From contig CAJNDS010002373.1 of the NCBI GenBank assembly GCA_905221605.1, positions 376,001 through 440,000 of the forward strand: a stretch of 64,000 nucleotides of DNA. The letters are read 5' to 3'. The stretch comes from Symbiodinium natans. Lineage: Eukaryota > Sar > Dinophyceae > Suessiales > Symbiodiniaceae. The notes under the pieces are model-generated. The model had not been told where the DNA came from, searched no databases, and saw only the letters and a list, made by a program, of their open reading frames with translations. Below are positions 13,301 through 19,500 of the stretch, piece by piece; within the stretch, counting starts at the first letter, position 1; each line of letters begins with the position of its first letter. The position numbers were made by a program, and so were the translations under genes.

Positions 13301-13563
13301 TCGTGGAACTCCCGGATACCCCACCGGTTTGCTCTGTGGGAAAGAAGTGCATGCAGCAAGGGTACGGTTTTTACTGGCCTCCAGGGCAAGTTCCGTACTT
13401 CGTGAAGCCCGATGGCCAGAAGCTCACTTGCACGCTACGGGGGAATGTTCCAGTGTTCAGCAGTATTGGGAATGATTCCGGACACCCAGCTGCTGTAGCG
13501 CATCGCGATGAAGGTGAACGAATGGCGCCTACCTGCTCCTTGCAGCAGGATTTTCACGCATAA
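10393..13563 (+). CDS. Retrotransposon Gag-protease polyprotein
   Basis: 1,056 residues. Residues about 25-230 are Gln/Glu/Arg-rich and coiled-coil-like; residues about 330-570 form a Gag-like helical core. Two CCCH fingers follow, C-x7-C-x5-C-x3-H at residues 592-610 and 646-664, in place of the CCHC knuckle usual for copia; they should bind the genomic RNA. An aspartic protease signature DTGS is at residues 913-916 (IIADTGSEEDL). The ATG is the first after the LTR, 26 bases downstream. The stop TAA (13561-13563) is overlapped by the pol frame in the -1 phase and followed at once by a GNRA hairpin. Confidence 0.92.
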   Translation: MALQLQDGTMDPNAQHDQTATTNYQQFNQYRVQQQLIIVQQNEDAERVRIEAERRHAEILDMATRQARAEMGELEQHADAQHRARIEVISDRMDFVVRELQQQLLETKAALRGRTAELDQAAQDAHTLRMHNLELEARGNMVLESETRLRTHLEQSEFSLANLRVVYDQNRETQLEFLGNEFREQMQYEENMFTYAMHEEESACDVLIQELAESNQRLMVELDEAKATAAASSSLPKGGAEHQQAVPMASAPPPGLNTAEASPPQGGAACGNAHVTHADLPNPLQIPESMKGLFERRPQRFNLGASTPVSQAPNEVHEAIAKALKDFATKDETKPKTKEAETVKLPDFPSAETYRSWKTAVREAVRAASDHPDEAFAWIQQVYAKGASLDSLNDVGKFLTLDTKILAALSRVAKGELARQILNYKETEATCGRAVRGRQVLLMFEAYFKTNEEVGSLYSVEDLLKVALINDDLATFVHNWDSVIAGLSHPPDETTLRDIFLRELRKSHRLKYDLDIYDRAREGTPEHTYKFLMESIKNLLTRERIRKNRDKIAKAHGAKYGAPAPPTPAKPSAPAPSERRQPSRGRQGRQVCMLFQKGKCKFGERCKYEHTKDPKASSRERSPNRPKSGSREREKSNSKDTSNIPCVFYAKGTCRNGDKCKFLHKDRPASPSVPAKAKARAPSPAKRRPSRKKRTEAKAAACCVYALAARKGEPDGRHADTWRLDEKSLTLSREHVVLRNNYFIPQSCPVPAWRIKSVASITMKLKTGEERTLQYNWKTCDKQAPLPNWTGVTSFKLKPKDMSVCFERHPEIHPVESVGDGWKFVPHRRKCVARFKTNADCPMSDPSDLQCAVINAQNLEASVYSELHGEKTKCKHRCCKPDFACRHCAAGNIMSGTAAPARKELQSLDIIADTGSEEDLISSSDLRKCFEGVGRKVDATPVNLHTANGIVEASSRTEVEVPSMNGSLEFVELPDTPPVCSVGKKCMQQGYGFYWPPGQVPYFVKPDGQKLTCTLRGNVPVFSSIGNDSGHPAAVAHRDEGERMAPTCSLQQDFHA

Positions 13564-16520
13564 GCTGCCCGAAAGGGCATGCCGCAGCAGCCGGACCACT
13601 TCCAGGAGCTCCAGACGGTGTAGTCCCGGTACCTGCGGCGGACGAGGGAGGTCATCCACCATGGCTGGCAGAGATCCTAACCAAGGATCCCCCTCTTGAA
13701 GGCATGAAGAAAGAGCAACTGTTGAAGGCTGGATGGGTTACTGTGAATGGTGATCCCCACGTCAAGGTTGCCCATAACCCAAAGACCTTCAGAACACCTG
13801 CACCTCGCTACCCCAAGTATCGAATTCGTTCCACCTGGGGATACAAAGATGGCGAGTGGAAGCAGCTGGAGAACAAGGCCAACATGGACGAGCTCGACGC
13901 CGTCTACGGGAAGGTACCTGAGGGTACCGACATGACCATCACTGTCTTTACCATGCCCGATGGCGGTGAAGATGTGCCCGATAGCGACGTTGAGGCCCGC
14001 ATTCCAAAGTCGAAGAAGGACGAGGCGTCTCTAAGAGCTGAAGCGGAATCCGTGCAGCATCTTTTGAGTCATCGTCCAAAGAACCCTTTCTGTCCGGTAT
14101 GTCAACGTGCCAAAATGTATGCTCCGCATGCCAGAAGAAAGGGAGGTTCTAGCACTGTGCACAGCAAGGGGTTCGGTGACCACATCACCATCGACCACAT
14201 CATCACGAAGGACGCCAAGGACTACGGATTCGAAGGACAAACTGTAGCACATGTTGTGAAGGATGTCTTTACGAAGTTCCGTTATGTTTACCCGGCCGAC
14301 AACAAAAGTGGTGAGCAGTGTTACGAAGATTTACTGCACTTTTTCGAGGTCGATGATAATGTTAAGGTTGTTTACTCTGACAACGCTCATGAGTTCGACT
14401 ACGCGGTTAGGCAACTCCAAGCTAGGCACAATACATCCAGGGAGTATGTGGATCAGAACAAAGCAGTGATCGAGCGTGAAATACGAACGATCTTGGAAGG
14501 TACGCGTGCCAATTTGGTACAATCTGGTTTACCTGATCAGTTCTGGCCACTTGCATCCCAACATCACGCTATTTCTTTGAACGTTAGTAAACGTCTTGAC
14601 AACGGTTTAGTGCCATGGAATCAAAGGTTCGGGAGCGACTTCCAAGGGGTCCTTGTTCCCTTTGGGGCTAAGATTTTGTACTGGGCCGACCCCAAGCAGA
14701 AGCAGCCCAAAAGGTCAAAGTTTGCGGGGACGGGTATTGAAGGAATTTTCCTCGGGTATCATATCCAGCCTGGCTTCGTCTTCAAGGAAGAGTACTTAGT
14801 TGCTCCTTTGCAGGGAATCAACGAGGCCATCGAGAATGACGCCTTCAGGACTTTCAGGGCCAAAAGGCTTGAACTCCTGGAAGGGAAGTTCCAGTTCCCA
14901 TTGTCACAGGATCTTGAAGCTCTGGGAAACCAGAAGCCGCCCGAACTCGATGATCAACATCACAACGCCGTTGAAGAAAGAAACCCGCATCAAGAAGAAG
15001 AAGAAGATTTCGAAGGGGGAGTGGGACCACTCGATGAAGGAGATCGGCCATTAGGGGGGTCAGCAAGGGACGACATCGTCTATCCTGCACGATATGATCC
15101 TCTAGATGATGTACCCTTCTCAGTCCGAGAGAGACTGGCGCCTGCAACTCCATCGTTCAAAACAAAAGACGGAATCGGCATTCCGTATGGCTATCGCTGG
15201 GATGGGGAGAGACTGATCAAGCAAAAAGGCCTTTCCTCGCTTCCGGGCGTTCAAGCTAAAGTATGGAGCAAGCTGACCGTCGAAGAAAAGCACAAAGCGC
15301 TTGCAGAACATCAAGCTTCAAAGCAAGCCAAGGTCGACGAGGACTACAACCAGGCGATAAAGCACGTTCCAGCAATGCCGGTGTTGTATGGGAAACCCGA
15401 AGACCACCGAAAGAAAATGTGTTCCCTCTACGAGTCTAAGCTCCTGGAGATTGCCCAGGACATGTACGCGGTCGTGGCCAAGATCCTGTCTGCGAAGGAG
15501 ATTGAATCCAGTCCCGAAGCGCAGGCTGCCCTCGACAAAGAGTGGAAGAAGCTTGTTGATAAGGGTTGTTGGGTAGAGAAACGAGTGAGAGAGTACGACT
15601 CCGTTGCGGCAGAAGCACGAAAAACCAATGAGAAAGTGCACTTCGGGAAGATCTTCGAAATCGGGACTCTAAAAGGTTCTGAGTTGAAGGAGAACGACCC
15701 GAACCGCCGTTACAAGGGTCGGTCAGTGTTTCAGGGCAACAAGGTCTTGGATGAGAACTCTGATCATGCTCTCTTCGCAGAGATGTCGAGCAGTCCTGCT
15801 TCTATGGAGGCGGGCAAAATACTGGATGTCTTTGGATCTCAGCCCGGCTTCTCGATTCAGCAAGCGGATGCACGACAGGCGTATACGCAGGCTCTCTTCA
15901 CTGGGGTTGAAACTTGGGTAAGGCTCCCTCGCAATAGATGGCCAAAAGGCTGGAGGTCCATGAAGGACCCGGTCGTTCCCCTGAAGTTGGCTCTTTATGG
16001 GCACCCAGATTCAGGGGGGATATGGGAACGTCATTGCGAGACTGAGCTCAAGAAGGTGGGATTCGAGCCTGTGCTCACTGACATATGGAAGAGCGTGTTT
16101 TACAACGCCGATTTGGAGCTCTTAATGGTTATTTATGTTGACGACTTTAAACTCGCTGGACCCACGAAGAACATCCAGAAAGGCTGGGAATCTATCGCAA
16201 CAGTGATAGACATGGATCCCGCTGAGGTGATTGGACGTTACTTCGGATGTCAACACATCGAGGAAAAGAACGTCACGCTTTCCAAAGAGCACCACCCTTT
16301 TCACTATGTCTTCGAACCCGAAAATGAAACTGCAGCCCCAGCTAAGATTGCTGAGGACAGGTGGGACGTAATCCCGGAAGTTATGCTTGCAGTTCGGCAC
16401 CATAGCTATCCCAGAAAGAGGTTGTATATGCCCACTGAAGAAGATGTTCAGATGTTCCCTACGATTGGACCTCAAAGATACACCTTTCAGGCTGCAGATG
16501 GGGTGACAGAAGAACACTAA
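13518..16520 (+). CDS. Retrotransposon integrase and reverse transcriptase
   Basis: The frame is open from 13518, in the -1 phase to Gag, with a 43-nt overlap; the first ATG is at 13704 (938 residues from there). The integrase has an H-x3-H-x6-C-x2-C zinc site (residues 119-133 from the ATG), then D164 and D226 and a Glu near 257-259 as the catalytic triad. A GKILYWADP-type region and an acidic linker follow. RT shows QQADARQAY (first Asp, 722) and YVDDFKLAG (catalytic Asp pair, 813-814). The frame ends at TAA (16518-16520) and the same frame continues at once as RNase H, so this is one pol frame interrupted by a single stop. Confidence 0.9.
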   Translation, partial: TNGAYLLLAAGFSRISCPKGHAAAAGPLPGAPDGVVPVPAADEGGHPPWLAEILTKDPPLEGMKKEQLLKAGWVTVNGDPHVKVAHNPKTFRTPAPRYPKYRIRSTWGYKDGEWKQLENKANMDELDAVYGKVPEGTDMTITVFTMPDGGEDVPDSDVEARIPKSKKDEASLRAEAESVQHLLSHRPKNPFCPVCQRAKMYAPHARRKGGSSTVHSKGFGDHITIDHIITKDAKDYGFEGQTVAHVVKDVFTKFRYVYPADNKSGEQCYEDLLHFFEVDDNVKVVYSDNAHEFDYAVRQLQARHNTSREYVDQNKAVIEREIRTILEGTRANLVQSGLPDQFWPLASQHHAISLNVSKRLDNGLVPWNQRFGSDFQGVLVPFGAKILYWADPKQKQPKRSKFAGTGIEGIFLGYHIQPGFVFKEEYLVAPLQGINEAIENDAFRTFRAKRLELLEGKFQFPLSQDLEALGNQKPPELDDQHHNAVEERNPHQEEEEDFEGGVGPLDEGDRPLGGSARDDIVYPARYDPLDDVPFSVRERLAPATPSFKTKDGIGIPYGYRWDGERLIKQKGLSSLPGVQAKVWSKLTVEEKHKALAEHQASKQAKVDEDYNQAIKHVPAMPVLYGKPEDHRKKMCSLYESKLLEIAQDMYAVVAKILSAKEIESSPEAQAALDKEWKKLVDKGCWVEKRVREYDSVAAEARKTNEKVHFGKIFEIGTLKGSELKENDPNRRYKGRSVFQGNKVLDENSDHALFAEMSSSPASMEAGKILDVFGSQPGFSIQQADARQAYTQALFTGVETWVRLPRNRWPKGWRSMKDPVVPLKLALYGHPDSGGIWERHCETELKKVGFEPVLTDIWKSVFYNADLELLMVIYVDDFKLAGPTKNIQKGWESIATVIDMDPAEVIGRYFGCQHIEEKNVTLSKEHHPFHYVFEPENETAAPAKIAEDRWDVIPEVMLAVRHHSYPRKRLYMPTEEDVQMFPTIGPQRYTFQAADGVTEEH
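13564..13588 (+). promoter_or_regulatory. Hairpin directly after the gag stop codon
   Basis: GCTG-CCC-GAAA-GGG-(7 nt)-CAGC can fold as a 3-bp GNRA-capped stem extended by a 4-bp outer stem. It begins on the base after the gag TAA and just downstream of the 43-nt gag/pol overlap, the usual place for a recoding stimulator. No canonical X-XXY-YYZ slippery heptamer was found in the overlap. Confidence 0.4.
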
Positions 16521-16526
16521 GACAAT

Positions 16527-19500
16527 ATGAACATCGCTAGGGACAAATGCTTCAAACAGTGGTGGACAGGTACGACGTACTTCGACCTCGCTGCCCGGGG
16601 GCCTGAAGAGTTCGGTCTGGCTGTTGCAGCTGCCCGAAAGGGTAAGTCGGTTCGAAACAAGGCCGAGGCAAAGAAGGAGGTCAAACAGAACAAGTTCGTT
16701 ACTCTTTCAAGGGATCAGGAGGACAAGCCGGGCTCTATGACTAAACCGGTTACAAGAATCACCTATGACATGAAGGATTTCTTGCATTCTTGTGTGGATC
16801 GCTACTGTGAATTGGCAAAGGTGGATCGTAGCTCGTTGAAGTCAGTGAGCACACCATTCCATGAACTTCGGACTGCCACTCCTATCGTCAACGAAACGGA
16901 GAAGACAGGGCGGCTCCAACCTATTGCAAGTAAGGTCCTCATGAAAATCCTGTTTGCTGCAAGAATGGCACGATGGGATCTTTTACGAGCAACCCAATCC
17001 TTGGCCTCGCGAGTCACAAAATGGAGCCCAGATTGTGATCTAGCATTACATCGTCTTGTATCGTACATCAATTCCTCTATTGACCTCACTATGAGTGGGT
17101 TTATTGGGGATTCGATACATGATTGCAGGCTCTGGCTTTTTAGCGACGCTGACTTCGCAGGTGAGTATGATTCAAAATCTACTACTGGATGTGCTCTGTT
17201 TCTGGCGGGCCCGAACACGTACTACCCCATCAACGCCTTCAGTAAGAAACAAACGTCCATAACAATGAGCTCTACCGAGTCTGAAGTGGTGTCGGCTAAT
17301 CAGGGTGTACGCGCCCAAGGTCTTCCAAGCCTCAGCCTCTGGTACTTCCTTTGGCGCGGCAAAGCCGACCGCGAGGTTGGGCCGAGGGCTGAGATGAAGA
17401 CTACGAACAATTCTGTTGTGGCACGCATAGACCCTGAACTTGATGAGATTCGGTATGGCACTACCAGACCTGATGGCATGTCTATTGCAGATATCAATGG
17501 TTTGCACGTTCAGCTTCCCAAATGTTTTCAGATTAGGCATTTGGAAGACAACCAAGCGACCATTACTCTGCTGTTATCAGGGCGTGCAGGTGTGCTTCGA
17601 CATACAGATCGCACACAAAAGGTTAGCTTCGGATGGCTCCGTCAGCAATATGAAGAAGGACATTTTCGCCTCCTCAATGTTGACACCAGCGAGCAAGTTG
17701 CAGATGTGTTCACAAAGCCTTTTACGGAGCGAACAAAATGGATACATGCGTTGAAGCTCATCGCTCACACCTACAAGTCGGTCGACCCTCAAGCCGGAAG
17801 AAATTCCGTGTCGAAATCTGTCCCCGCTGCTCCGAAGTCGGTGTGCATTACCACAGAGCAACTGGAACACGTTGCAAAACTGCTTCGCCGAGCTGATCGC
17901 TATGATTTCGATGATTTCGAGCAGGTCGCCGAAATGATGTACGACAACCTTCGTATGTCGAGCTCAAGACTTCGCAGTGTTGTTCGTTCCAGCACCGAGT
18001 TGGCTCCCAAATACTTCGTGTTTGGGCTATGGACACATGGTGGGTGCTTCGGCCTAACAAAGCGTACTGGCCAAATGTCCCAACTGTGCCGCTACATAAA
18101 TGGTTTCATCCGCAAGCACGCTCCAAAGCATTTTACCTGGACTTCGTTTGTCATCAATTTTATGGGCAGGGCTGGCGTTCACAGCGACAAGTTTAATCTC
18201 AGAGGAAGCCAAAACTGGTCCTTCGGCTTCGGTCCCTATCAGGGGGGCGAGCTCTGGGTGGAGGATCCCGACCAAAGAATGGACGCTTTCACTGACAAAG
18301 ACGGTAAGACCTGGTTCGGCCGTAACCTTCAAACTTGTCGAAAACCCGTGCTCCTAAACCCTCACCTTCGACATGCTGTCCAACCCTTTACGGGAAACAG
18401 GCATTCTCTAATTGCCTACTCATCAGGGGGGTGGACAAAGCTGGGTGACGATGACAAGCAACTCCTACAAGACACTGATTTTAGGACGCCCCGGGCTCAG
18501 TTGAAACATGCGTGCGTTTGTTCATGTGCATCCCCTCACGATGAGGGGGGTAAAAGTCCCAAAACCACTCCCGAAACGGTCGCGTCGTTTTTGCGCGCAT
18601 CGATCGGGAACGCACAAACATACACCACGTGCACAAGTGCTTCGGTTGAGCCTGCTGTACCGACTCTCTCTGTGCTAGCTGGCTCTCTCCAAGTGGTCAG
18701 CAGTATTGAGGCACTAGGAACAATGTCGCGATTGGTCGCCCATGGTGCGGGCTACTCCTGCGATACTGGCATGGAGGGCCGACCTTTGGCACTGCAAGGA
18801 CATCTCAACATGCTCGTCAACGCCGGACTGAGCGTGGAGTACTTGCAGCTCCAGGCGGGGAAGGAGTATGACGCGCTCCTCAAGTCCTATGAGGTCTTCC
18901 CCCCACAGACCATCGCCAGCCTCAGCCTCAATGACCCCGAGATTCCAACGCCGAATCTGCTTAAGCTGGCTCGCATCTCGAACGAGGGTCTCAGCAAGCT
19001 CCAGCCAACCGAAAGGTTGCGCCGAAGTCGCTTTCTGCTAGTGGTGACGGACTCAGTCACATCCCTTGGGCGACAGAACTCCAAGGGGCAATGGAAATTC
19101 TCCATTCCCGAAGAGGAGATCTTCATGGCAGCACTGACCCTCAGGTACACGAGCGATAAACTCCACATGTGCTGGGGAAAAACGCTTTCGTGGCTCACTT
19201 GGCAGGTGCAGGAGGAGATCCAGGCAATCCGTGCCAAGTATGGGTCGGAGTGCGAGATCGATGTGATCGTTTGGTGGTCAGGAAATGAAGTTGCTGGACG
19301 ACGAGGATGCATCCCCACGCGGCTCGCTCCGGGCGCGGCATATTCGACCTCCCAGACCTCGGCAGAAGATGTTGCGAGGAAGGTGAGGCGCTGCGCCGAC
19401 GCGCTAGCCACCCTAGCGGGTGAGCCGCATATCGGGTTTGTCCGCATCGTCGGCAACGTTGACCACGAGACCTACAACTTGCATCCCGCGTACAATGAAT

